Positions 55,673-63,906 of a stretch of DNA of 64,000 bases are shown piece by piece. The DNA is from an uncultured Oribacterium sp. (GTDB taxonomy: Bacteria; Bacillota; Clostridia; Lachnospirales; Lachnospiraceae), in NCBI GenBank assembly GCA_900770445.1, contig CAAGKO010000089.1, positions 94,363-158,362 on the forward strand. The letters run 5' to 3'. The notes beneath the pieces are model-generated. The model did no database searches. It saw only the letters and a list, made by a program, of their open reading frames with translations, and was not told the DNA's origin. Position 1 is the first letter of the stretch, and every line of letters begins with the position of its first letter. A program made the translations under genes and the position numbers.

Positions 55673-56710
55673 ATGAGTCGCGGTAAGAATCCATTCAGTT
55701 TATCGTTTGGGCGTATCCCACCGGAATATATCGTGCGAAGCAGTGTCATCGATCAGGTGGTTGAAACCTTTACCTGTGAGCCGGTAACGATTCAGAACTA
55801 TATGATCACGGGTGTGCGTGGAAGTGGTAAAACGGTAACCATGACGGCGATTTGTGAGCGCATCAAAGAACTGGATCACTGGATGGTGATCAAGATCAGT
55901 CCGCTGGATGATATCCTGGATACGCTTCTGAAAACCTTGAAAACTGCCGGTGGGAAGGCGAAAGAATCCACCATCACATTTGGGACCTCCCATCTCAATA
56001 TCAGTATGAAGAATACGGAGCAGAGTGTAAATGCCGAAATTGATGGACTGCTCGCGCTGTTCGAAAAGAAAAAGATGAGTATTCTGGTAGCCATCGATGA
56101 GATCACGGACACACCGCAGATGCGGAAATTTTCCAGTGCGCTTCAGATGTTTATCACGAATAACCGACCGATTTATTTTATCGGCACTGGTTTATTTGAA
56201 GAAATCGAGAAGCTGAAAAATGTTCCGAATTTAACGTTTCTATATCGAACACCGAAGATTACGATGGAGCCGTTGAATATCGTAGCGATGGCGCAGACCT
56301 ATCAGAGAATATTTGATATTTCGGATAAGCAGGCGGGCGCTATGGCCTCGATGACGAAGGGATATTCGTATGCATTTCAAGTGCTGGGCTACCTCTACTG
56401 GAATGAACCGGGGGATTTTCCGACGCGAAGTCTGCTGAACAAGTTCGATGCGCAGCTGGCGGATGCGTCCTATCACCGGCTCTGGATGGATCTGTCCGAT
56501 ATGGATCGAAAGGTGGTCATGAGCATAGCGGGGAATGAAGGTGGAAAAACGAAAGACATTGCCATGCAGGCAGAGATGGATGGCAATAAATTCAACCAGT
56601 ACCGCAGACGCTTAAAGGATCACGGCATCATCGATGTCAGTCAGTATGGAAAGATTTCCTTTGCACTGCCGAGATTTAAGGAATTTGTCGAGGTATACGG
56701 AGCATTTTGA
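55673..56710 (+). CDS. AAA/archaeal-type ATPase with C-terminal winged helix
   Basis: 345 residues from ATG 55673, which has AAGGAG seven bases upstream; an in-frame ATG two codons earlier is too close to it. Walker A (GVRGSGKT, about residue 47) and Walker B (ILVAIDEIT) are intact, an arginine-containing sensor region follows, and the end has a winged-helix-like domain (KFNQYRRRLKDHGIID). This ORC/Cdc6-like or archaeal-ATPase architecture occurs in mobile elements and defence-like loci. No partner gene is adjacent. DNA here is more AT-rich than nearby. Function unknown. Confidence 0.82.
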   Translation: MSRGKNPFSLSFGRIPPEYIVRSSVIDQVVETFTCEPVTIQNYMITGVRGSGKTVTMTAICERIKELDHWMVIKISPLDDILDTLLKTLKTAGGKAKESTITFGTSHLNISMKNTEQSVNAEIDGLLALFEKKKMSILVAIDEITDTPQMRKFSSALQMFITNNRPIYFIGTGLFEEIEKLKNVPNLTFLYRTPKITMEPLNIVAMAQTYQRIFDISDKQAGAMASMTKGYSYAFQVLGYLYWNEPGDFPTRSLLNKFDAQLADASYHRLWMDLSDMDRKVVMSIAGNEGGKTKDIAMQAEMDGNKFNQYRRRLKDHGIIDVSQYGKISFALPRFKEFVEVYGAF

Positions 56711-56871
56711 TCCATAGAAGAAATATGTTGCAGCGAGATTTCATGACATAGAAAATGAAGTTATACTATTTGGGCACTTCCGTTCCAAAAGGTTAAGACG
56801 AATTAATAATTATACGGGACATTCTGTGGTAAAATGAATGCATTAGGTGACGATTTTCGTGCAGGGAGCAG

Positions 56872-58332
56872 GTGTACTGTCGCATGGCGAGGGGAATGAC
56901 TCAACATCCGAATAGAAATCAGACGGGTCGCAGTTCGAATGGACGGCGACCTGTTTCTGCTGCCTATGATGCTGGTGCATATCGCTCCACTGGCAGATCT
57001 GGAAGCAGTGGCAGGAATCGAGGAAGCGGACGTGATGCGTCCTCTTCGCGTTCGGCGCAGAGCCGAAGCAGTACACCTGCGCGGTATCGGAGCAGCGCCT
57101 CCTCTTCACGTTCCGCCCAGACCCGAAGCGCCTCTATGAGCACTGCGCACGGCCGTCGTCGTGTGCTGACGGAAGCCGAGAAGGAGTACTACCGCAGGCA
57201 GCGGGCGCTGGCGCGTCGCCGGAAAGCGGCACGGAAGCGTGCATATCAGGCGAGAGCCTTCGTGCTGATCACACTGATTCTTATCTGTTTCCTGGGCTTC
57301 AAGGGACTTTCCTACATCGCGAATTATATCGATACCAGTCGTCAGAATGCTGTCAATGCCATGCAGGACATCGGCATCCAGCGGGATCATAGCAGCATCG
57401 ATGTGACCGAAAGCACCGGCGCCGGGATGGGCGATGCGGTTACGGCCGACACACCAGGCATCGATGGAGCAGCGGATGCGAGTGCACTTGGCGATGGTAT
57501 CAGCACAAATCTCGCAAATGGTGAAACCATCAGTCCACCGACGCCGGAAACCAGCATCGCCGATCCGACACATGTCCTTTCGAATGGCCGTTATCTCGAC
57601 ATCACGAAGCCGATGGTGGCGCTCACCTGGGATGATGGTCCGAAGTCGTCCGTCGGAAACCATCTGATGGATGTGCTCGAAGCCAATAACGGACGTGGCA
57701 CCTTCTTCGTCGTCGGTGAACGCATCGATAAGGATCCAGATGAAGTGAAGCGCATGGTGGCAGATGGCCACGAGGTCGGAAACCACAGCTGGGATCATGA
57801 TGAGAAGCTGTCGAAGAAGGGCGTCGACTATATCCGCAGTGAATTTGATAAAACGAATCAGAAGGTCCAGGAGCTGACTGGCGTCACGCCGACACTGGCC
57901 CGTCTTCCGGGCGGCATCGCATCCGAGGATGTGAAGAGTACCCTTACGATGCCGATGATCTTCTGGTCGATCGATACGCTCGACTGGAAGACGAAAAACG
58001 CACAGTCCACGATCGAAGCCATCCAGGGAAACATCAAGGATGGAGACATCATCCTCATGCACGAGCTGTATGATGCTACCTCGCAGGCCTGTGATACGGT
58101 GATTCCATGGCTGAATCAGCAGGGCTATCAGATGGTGACGGTGTCGGAGCTCATCCAGTTCCGGCAGGCTGCTGTCGTCGGCGGAAACGGCAAGCAGTAT
58201 AGTGCCTTCCGACCACAGCCGACCGAAGCCGCACCGGTTACCGAAGCGGTGGCCGCTACCGACGCGACACCAGTCGCAGCCTCGGAAGCAGCCCCGGCAC
58301 CTGTAGCCGAGAGCAGTGCAGCAGAAGCATAA
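56872..58332 (+). CDS. Membrane-anchored polysaccharide deacetylase (NodB domain)
   Basis: 486 residues from GTG 56872; ATG 56884 is an alternative, neither having ideal spacing to GGGAG. A Ser/Arg-rich cytosolic head (1-110), a basic stretch and one membrane helix (about 130-150), a linker, then a NodB domain (about 245-430) with TWDDGP (Asp254, Asp255), HSWDH (His305, His309) and RLPGG, so metal site and catalysis are intact. It should remove N-acetyl groups from peptidoglycan or another glycan outside the cell. An Ala/Thr tail follows. It opens the plus-strand envelope set. Confidence 0.9.
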   Translation: MYCRMARGMTQHPNRNQTGRSSNGRRPVSAAYDAGAYRSTGRSGSSGRNRGSGRDASSSRSAQSRSSTPARYRSSASSSRSAQTRSASMSTAHGRRRVLTEAEKEYYRRQRALARRRKAARKRAYQARAFVLITLILICFLGFKGLSYIANYIDTSRQNAVNAMQDIGIQRDHSSIDVTESTGAGMGDAVTADTPGIDGAADASALGDGISTNLANGETISPPTPETSIADPTHVLSNGRYLDITKPMVALTWDDGPKSSVGNHLMDVLEANNGRGTFFVVGERIDKDPDEVKRMVADGHEVGNHSWDHDEKLSKKGVDYIRSEFDKTNQKVQELTGVTPTLARLPGGIASEDVKSTLTMPMIFWSIDTLDWKTKNAQSTIEAIQGNIKDGDIILMHELYDATSQACDTVIPWLNQQGYQMVTVSELIQFRQAAVVGGNGKQYSAFRPQPTEAAPVTEAVAATDATPVAASEAAPAPVAESSAAEA

Positions 58333-58369
58333 AAACCGGTTAGAAACGTGCGCCGATAGGCGCACAATG

Positions 58370-58402
58370 AATCCCCTGTCCACAACTGGCCAGGGGATTT
58401 TA
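58370..58402 (+). terminator. Terminator of the deacetylase gene
   Basis: AATCCCCTG pairs with CAGGGGATT, extended by inner pairs, and is followed by TTTAC. Confidence 0.75.
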
Positions 58403-58584
58403 CGTACCGGTTGATGCTCCCTTTGCCCTGTGCAAATGCCCGTTCATGCTGCCTCCTTCCTCGTTACTGTTTACTCGTCAACTGGATTCATATAAGTTTT
58501 CGAACCTCCGGCTGCCATCCGCCGAGCTGCGAATGAACAGTAACCCTTCCTCTGCAAACGTCCACACAAAAACCATCGGAAGCA

Positions 58585-58613
58585 TTGTCGAAATGTATTT
58601 AAAAAGATATAAT
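58585..58613 (+). promoter_or_regulatory. Promoter of the DUF4358 lipoprotein gene
   Basis: TTGTCG, a 17-base spacer and a perfect TATAAT; transcription would start near 58620, giving an 80-base leader. Confidence 0.75.
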
Positions 58614-58699
58614 AACGCGTTGTAGGCTAGACCATGGAGCTGTTGCCGAACCGGCGACGCTTCCATTCACTACAATATAAGAAACAAGGGAGATTGATT

Positions 58700-59452
58700 A
58701 TGAAAAAGACGAGATTGATAACGGTGGCTATGCTGGCTGCTTCCATGCTGGTACTGAACGCCTGCGGTTCGGGCGCTGCGGAAGCCGTGACAACGGCGGC
58801 GGTCACCAGTGCAGCAGCGGAAACCACTACAGCGACCGAGGAAACCACCACCGCAGCAGAAACCACGGTAGCGGAGGAAACCACGACCGCTGCCGAAGAA
58901 ACGACGGCTGCAGCGGAGGAGTCGAAGGACGAGAAGGAAAGCGCCGAGGCGGAGTCGAAGGACGAGAAGGCCGTAAAGGATGAAACAAAGGCAGACGAGA
59001 AGAACGAAGCCGCTGCACAGGACGCGAAGGCGGAGGAGACCACCGCTGCTGAGACGAAGGCCGCTTCCACCGGTGCCGCACCAGCGGATATCTACAGTAA
59101 GGTCACCAGCTATCTGCCGAGCATGGTCAGCTTCGATGACAGCTACATCTCAAACTACTACGGCATCGACGCCTCCCAGCTCGACGGCTATGTCTTCGCC
59201 GCAGCCGAGGATGTCACCCAGGCCGATACCGTCGTCATCTTAAAGGCCAAGGATGCGTCCAGCGTCAGCACGCTGTCGAGCCAGCTCGCAACCGTAAAGC
59301 AGCAGAAGGAGGCGGAGCTTCAGGACTACAACCCGACCGCTTACCAGGTGGCTGCTGCCGGTTATGTCAAGACCTCCGGTAACTACGTTTACCTCATCAT
59401 GTCGAACAACGCATCCGCGATCGATCAGGTGATCTCCGCAAACGTCGGCTGA
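58700..59452 (+). CDS. DUF4358 lipoprotein with Thr/Glu/Ala linker
   Basis: 250 residues from ATG 58700 (AAGGGAG site). A lipoprotein signal peptide ends at the lipobox LNAC (Cys22). Residues about 23-125 are a Thr/Ala/Glu/Lys repeat-like linker, and about 128-250 form the DUF4358 domain (YSKVTSYLPSM near its start, YVYLIMSNNASAI near its end). It should be anchored outside the membrane. DUF4358 proteins in Clostridia often neighbour MBOAT and DHHW/SGNH genes, as here; the biochemical role is not established. Confidence 0.88.
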   Translation: MKKTRLITVAMLAASMLVLNACGSGAAEAVTTAAVTSAAAETTTATEETTTAAETTVAEETTTAAEETTAAAEESKDEKESAEAESKDEKAVKDETKADEKNEAAAQDAKAEETTAAETKAASTGAAPADIYSKVTSYLPSMVSFDDSYISNYYGIDASQLDGYVFAAAEDVTQADTVVILKAKDASSVSTLSSQLATVKQQKEAELQDYNPTAYQVAAAGYVKTSGNYVYLIMSNNASAIDQVISANVG

Positions 59453-59465
59453 TCCACGAACACAC

Positions 59466-59548
59466 AGGGCTGTCACAGAAGCGCAGGCTGACGGCATCGG
59501 ACTCATCCGATGTCGCTGCCGCGTCCCTGTGGCAGCCCTTTTCTTTTC
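59466..59548 (+). terminator. Terminator of the lipoprotein gene
   Basis: AGGGCTGTCACAG (59466-59478) pairs with CTGTGGCAGCCCT (59527-59539, one G-U) around an inner hairpin and is followed by TTTTCTTTTC. The MBOAT gene therefore needs read-through or its own promoter. Confidence 0.75.
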
Positions 59549-59659
59549 GGACATCGCCGCCTGCATAGAACCGCGGTCCCCGGTGTTTCGCCTTTCGGAA
59601 ACACAGTCCCATCCCCTTCGCGCCTGAACGACGGCGACGATTTCACTCAGGAGTCTACT

Positions 59660-61258
59660 ATGGTTTTCAGCAGTATCCCGTTTCTTTTCTACTTCCTGCC
59701 GCTCTGCCTGATCCTCTACTATCTGGTACCGTTCCGCTGGAAGAACTATGTTCTGCTCGCATTTTCCCTGCTTTTCTACGCCTGGGGCGAGCCGGTCTAC
59801 ATCCTGCTCATGATTTTCGAGACCCTGTCCGACTACACGCTCGGTCGTGTGATGGACCGCGCGGACCAGCGTCCGGCCATCCGCCGGTTCTGTCTTCTGC
59901 TGTCGGTACTCATCGATCTCGGCTGTCTCGGCTTCTTCAAGTACGCCGATTTCCTGGTGGAGACGGTCAATGCCCTCGCCGGCACCGCGATCACACCGCT
60001 CCGGCTCGGTCTTCCGATCGGTATCAGCTTCTTCACCTTCCAGACCATGAGCTACACCATCGACCTCTACAAGCGTGAGGTCTCGGTCGAGAAAAACTAC
60101 TTCTACTACCTCACGTACGTGTCGATGTTCCCGCAGCTCATCGCCGGCCCGATCGTCCGCTTCTCCACCGTCAACGAGGAGCTGCACGCGCGTGCCATCC
60201 GCTTCGATGGCTTCGTCGATGGCGGTCTCCGCTTCCTGCAGGGCCTCTTCAAGAAGGTCCTCCTCGCGAACACAATCGGTGCCGTCTGGGAGCTCATCAA
60301 GTCGAGCGCCTTCACGATGGGCCCGGCAGCTGCGTCGGCCAATGCCTCGGCCCAGGGCATCGTCACCTCTCTTCAGACCGTCCTCGGTCCGGGAGCGACG
60401 ATCTCGGTGCTCGGCGCCTGGCTCGGCGGCCTCTGCTTCACGCTCCAGCTCTACTTCGACTTCAGCGCCTACAGTGACATGGCGATCGGTATGGGCCGTA
60501 TGCTCGGCTTCCACTACCTCGAGAACTTCAACTATCCGCTCTCCTCTGTCTCCGTCACCGACTTCTGGCGTCGCTGGCACATCTCGCTCAGCACCTGGTT
60601 CCGTGATTATGTCTACATCCCGCTCGGCGGCAACCGCCACGGAAAGTGGAAGCAGCTCCGGAACATGTTCGTCGTCTGGTTCCTGACCGGACTCTGGCAT
60701 GGTGCCGCCTGGAACTTCGTGCTCTGGGGCCTCTACTACGGTGTCCTCCTCGCGTTCGAAAAGGATGTCTGGGGAAGCGCCCTTCGGAAGCTTCCACGCA
60801 TCCTCCAGCACCTCTACGCGATCCTGATCGTCATCTTCGGCTTCATCATCTTCGTGTTCGATGATATGACGGAGCTCGGACAGTACATCCGGATCATGTT
60901 CGGCATGGCCGGTGTACCGCTCGTGAACAGCACACTTCTCTGGTATCTCCGGAACAACTTCGCGATCCTCATCATCGGCTGCATCCTCGCCTTCCCGGTC
61001 TACCCGTGGCTCCGCGCGAAGCTCGCGAAGTACATCGAGCGCTGTGACTGCACCGAAGCGAATGATCTTGTGGCGCGCCACCCGAGCAGCGCCGGAAGCA
61101 TTGGCCGCGGAAGCCAGGACGGAAGCGTCACCGCGGCGCGCCGCATCGTCACCGTCAGCACCGTGCTGACCGCGCTCGGCTACCTCGCGCTCTTCCTGCT
61201 CGCGACCGCGTACCTCGTGAACGACAGCTACAACCCGTTCCTGTATTTCCGTTTTTAA
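59660..61258 (+). CDS. MBOAT family O-acyltransferase (AlgI/DltB-like)
   Basis: 532 residues from ATG 59660 (AGGAG six bases before). About eleven membrane segments; typical AlgI stretches are MVFSSIPFLFYFLPL, YFDFSAYSDMAIGMGRMLGF, NFNYPLSSVSVTDFWRRWHIS and GLWHGAAWNF with the conserved His347. It passes acyl groups across the membrane to DHHW/AlgX-like proteins that modify polysaccharides. Two Ala/Ser/Gly-rich stretches (near 60323-60355 and 61070-61146) extend loops. The DHHW protein follows after 113 bases. Confidence 0.93.
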   Translation: MVFSSIPFLFYFLPLCLILYYLVPFRWKNYVLLAFSLLFYAWGEPVYILLMIFETLSDYTLGRVMDRADQRPAIRRFCLLLSVLIDLGCLGFFKYADFLVETVNALAGTAITPLRLGLPIGISFFTFQTMSYTIDLYKREVSVEKNYFYYLTYVSMFPQLIAGPIVRFSTVNEELHARAIRFDGFVDGGLRFLQGLFKKVLLANTIGAVWELIKSSAFTMGPAAASANASAQGIVTSLQTVLGPGATISVLGAWLGGLCFTLQLYFDFSAYSDMAIGMGRMLGFHYLENFNYPLSSVSVTDFWRRWHISLSTWFRDYVYIPLGGNRHGKWKQLRNMFVVWFLTGLWHGAAWNFVLWGLYYGVLLAFEKDVWGSALRKLPRILQHLYAILIVIFGFIIFVFDDMTELGQYIRIMFGMAGVPLVNSTLLWYLRNNFAILIIGCILAFPVYPWLRAKLAKYIERCDCTEANDLVARHPSSAGSIGRGSQDGSVTAARRIVTVSTVLTALGYLALFLLATAYLVNDSYNPFLYFRF

Positions 61259-61371
61259 GGGAGCGGACGCACACTCACTAGTTCAGTTTTTCGAACATCG
61301 ATCCGTTTTTTCAGCCGCCTCGTCGACTGAGAAACGGACGATCGTTCATCATCGATAAAAAGGAGGAAATC

Positions 61372-62712
61372 ATGGATCACAGCGAAGCGCTTTCCACTTC
61401 CCCGATCACGCGCCTGCGGCGCCGGGCCGAGGTCTTCACCGTGAGTCTCGTCACGGCCTTCATCCTCTGCTTCAGCGTATGGTGTCTCGTGACACCGAAG
61501 CAGACGTTTTCAGAAAACGAGAACCGCGCCCTCGCGAGCTGGCCGGTCTACAGCTTCACCGCGCTGAAGGACGGATCCTACATGAGCGGCATCCAGACCT
61601 ATCTCTCCGACCACTTCCCGCTCCGGGATCCCTTCATGACCCTGAAGACGAAGTATGAGATGCTGACCGGTCGGGAGGAGATCAACGACATCTACCTCGC
61701 GAAGGATGGCTACTACATCGAAGCCTACAAGACGCCGAAGCAGCAGAAAAAGATCATCACGCAGTTCCAGAAGCTGCAGGATGCCATCACGACCGACGCG
61801 AAGCAGAACATCCGCGTGATGCTCGTGCCGACCGCCATCAGTACCTATAACGCGAAGCTCCCGGGCAGCGCACCGGACCGGGGCGTGCTTCGGCAGGTCG
61901 ACACCATGAACGAGATCTACGCGGCGCTGCCGAACATGCAGAAGGTCGACGTCTGGAGCGCACTGCAGGCTGCGGCGGTGCAGGAAGAGACCGACCGTAC
62001 CCGCGCCTCGGGTGATGCAGACGGCGCGCAGCCGGTGGCCGACGCAGGGGATGCCGACCGCACCCAGGCCGCGGGCAATGCGGCCAACGCGCAGCCGGTG
62101 GCCGACGCAGGGGATGCCGACAGCGATACCGCAGCAGCGACCGGCCTCTACTACCACACGGACCACCACTGGACGACCCACGGGGCCTACATCGGCTATC
62201 AGGCCTACTGCGGTGCCGCCGGGCTCTCCCCGATCCCGGAAGCGGACTTCCAGAAGACCTGCGTGACAACGGACTTCCACGGCACGATCTTCTCGAAGCT
62301 GCACGACAGCACGGTGCCGGGCGACGCGATCACGCTGTACGAAAATCCGGCGAATCAGCTGACGGTGAGCTATCCGGATACCGACGAGGTGACGGACACG
62401 CTGTACAACCGCGACTATCTCGCACAGAAAGACAAGTACTCGATGTTCCTGAACAACCTGCATCCGCTCGTCGAGATCACAAACGCGACGGCTGATTCTG
62501 ACCACCAGCTCGTCCTCATCAAGGACAGCTATGCGAACTCCATGGTGCCGTTCCTCGTGAATCACTATCAGAAGATCTATGTCTTCGATACACGCTACTA
62601 CCGCTTCGGACCGTCCTCGTTTATCAACGAGCACCCGGAGGTAACGGACGTGCTGCTGCTCTACAACATGAACACCATCGACACGGACCTCGGCGTCGGA
62701 GGAATCTTCTAA
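61372..62712 (+). CDS. DHHW-family (AlgX/DltD-like) acylation protein
   Basis: 446 residues. A signal anchor (about 24-44) and an SGNH-like extracellular domain: SENENRALASWPV and SDHFPLRDPFM near the start, the family-naming DHHW (264-267), and KDSYANSMVPFL containing the likely nucleophile serine. It works with MBOAT proteins to acylate surface polymers. Residues about 205-257 form an Ala/Asp/Gly-rich insert holding two copies of AQPVADAGDAD 22 residues apart, just before DHHW. AAGGAGG precedes ATG 61372. Confidence 0.9.
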   Translation: MDHSEALSTSPITRLRRRAEVFTVSLVTAFILCFSVWCLVTPKQTFSENENRALASWPVYSFTALKDGSYMSGIQTYLSDHFPLRDPFMTLKTKYEMLTGREEINDIYLAKDGYYIEAYKTPKQQKKIITQFQKLQDAITTDAKQNIRVMLVPTAISTYNAKLPGSAPDRGVLRQVDTMNEIYAALPNMQKVDVWSALQAAAVQEETDRTRASGDADGAQPVADAGDADRTQAAGNAANAQPVADAGDADSDTAAATGLYYHTDHHWTTHGAYIGYQAYCGAAGLSPIPEADFQKTCVTTDFHGTIFSKLHDSTVPGDAITLYENPANQLTVSYPDTDEVTDTLYNRDYLAQKDKYSMFLNNLHPLVEITNATADSDHQLVLIKDSYANSMVPFLVNHYQKIYVFDTRYYRFGPSSFINEHPEVTDVLLLYNMNTIDTDLGVGGIF

Positions 62713-62831
62713 ATTGCAGTTCGGCAGGCGAGGCTCGAAGGGCCTCGCCTGCGCCGTACCTGACGTTTTTCTTACGGTTTCGGACGAATCTCCGCGGGTG
62801 CTTGCTTTCAGCTTCATTTCAGCATATAGTG

Positions 62832-62885
62832 TATCTGTGTTGCATCCCGATACGTATGCGAGGGATGCAGCACAGATATTTTTTA
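62832..62885 (+). terminator. Strong terminator of the MBOAT-DHHW operon
   Basis: A 17-bp stem (TATCTGTGTTGCATCCC / GGGATGCAGCACAGATA, one G-U) with a 13-base loop is followed by TTTTTT. A weaker GC-rich hairpin (62724-62752) precedes it, closer to the DHHW stop codon. Confidence 0.9.
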
Positions 62886-62979
62886 CGCAGAATGCGCAGT
62901 TCACTGCGCTTAAAAATGGAAAAGCGACGTGTTTTCACTGCGCAGGCAGTGTCATCGCCGTCAAAGAAAGGGAATGTTT

Positions 62980-63906
62980 ATGAAGAAGAGTTTCAAGAAA
63001 AAAGCCGCTGCGCTTCTGACTGCGGCGATGGTATCCTCTACCGGCTTCACTGCACTGGCAGAGATCGGCCCGATGGCGGGTCCGACGGTTCCGACGACGG
63101 CAGCGACCAGCACCGTTACAGACAGCAGTGCTGTACTGGCCACGACACAGACTGCAGGCACGACGCAGACGAGCGCACAGACAGCTGGTACCGAGGCGAG
63201 CGCACAAACCACGGCCAACGGTCTCCCGCTGCAGGAGGATCAGCGCGTGCTCGATTTCTATCAGGACTCCGTCATCATCGGTGATTCCGTCGCCGATGGC
63301 TTCAAGCTCTTCGCACAGGGAAACAAGACCAATCCGCTCATGGGCGAGCTTCAGTTCCTGACCGCCTCCCGCTATAATCTGATCAATGCACTGATCCCGG
63401 AGGAGCAGGATAAGACGATCGCACATCCGATCTACAAGGGCCAGTTCCTGAATGTATGGAACTCCATCAAGCTCATGAACGCGAAGCACATCTACCTGTT
63501 CTTCGGCTTCAACGACCTCGGCGACCGAACCGATAAGATCGTAAACCGCTATGTGCAGCTCATCCACCAGATTCAGGCAGTCAATCCGGAGGTCGACTTC
63601 ACGATCATCAGTACGACCTACATCTATCCGGGCTATACGAAGAGCTTCCCGGGTGTGAAGAGCTGGGCCTTCGATAATCCGACCGTCCGCAAGCTGAACA
63701 CCGAGATGCAGAAGCTCGCACAGCAGAACGGCTGGGGCTACATGAACATCGCCGATCCGCTCTCCGATGGCCAGGGTAACCTGAACCCGAACTTCTGCAC
63801 GGATAAGATGATTCATCAGAACGCCGCCGCCTATGTCGTATGGGCACAGTGCTTCCGCGACTACGCTGCAAGTAAAAATTTTAAGCGAGTAGGAGGCGGT
63901 GACTAG
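62980..63906 (+). CDS. Secreted SGNH/GDSL hydrolase, 3' end altered by a group II intron
   Basis: 308 residues from ATG 62980 (AAAGGGAATG site). A signal peptide (about 1-26), a Thr/Ala linker (28-75), then an SGNH domain with GDSVADG (Ser103), FGFNDLGDR and the Asp275-x3-His279 pair, so the catalytic triad is complete. It probably removes O-acyl groups from surface glycans, complementing the MBOAT/DHHW pair. The last five residues (VGGGD) and the stop codon are encoded by antisense bases of a group II intron beginning at 63889, so the original C-terminus is replaced or slightly shortened. Confidence 0.88.
   Translation: MKKSFKKKAAALLTAAMVSSTGFTALAEIGPMAGPTVPTTAATSTVTDSSAVLATTQTAGTTQTSAQTAGTEASAQTTANGLPLQEDQRVLDFYQDSVIIGDSVADGFKLFAQGNKTNPLMGELQFLTASRYNLINALIPEEQDKTIAHPIYKGQFLNVWNSIKLMNAKHIYLFFGFNDLGDRTDKIVNRYVQLIHQIQAVNPEVDFTIISTTYIYPGYTKSFPGVKSWAFDNPTVRKLNTEMQKLAQQNGWGYMNIADPLSDGQGNLNPNFCTDKMIHQNAAAYVVWAQCFRDYAASKNFKRVGGGD

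Larger units (their letters stand above)
58333..58699 (+). promoter_or_regulatory. Gap with terminator, hairpin and lipoprotein promoter
   Basis: 367 bases without a gene. They hold a GTGCGCC-GATA-GGCGCAC hairpin (58348-58365), the deacetylase terminator and, near the right end, a strong promoter for the lipoprotein gene. Nothing coding is seen in 58413-58584. Confidence 0.6.

Noticed and set aside
59240..61081. 613-codon minus-strand open frame opposite the MBOAT gene
   Set aside because: Composition is Glu/Asp/Val/Arg-rich with no domain, typical of the antisense frame of a GC-rich membrane-protein gene; the plus strand has AlgI motifs and a ribosome site.
61510..62904. 464-codon minus-strand open frame opposite the DHHW gene
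   Set aside because: No recognisable motif or ribosome site; the opposite frame is clearly a DHHW protein.
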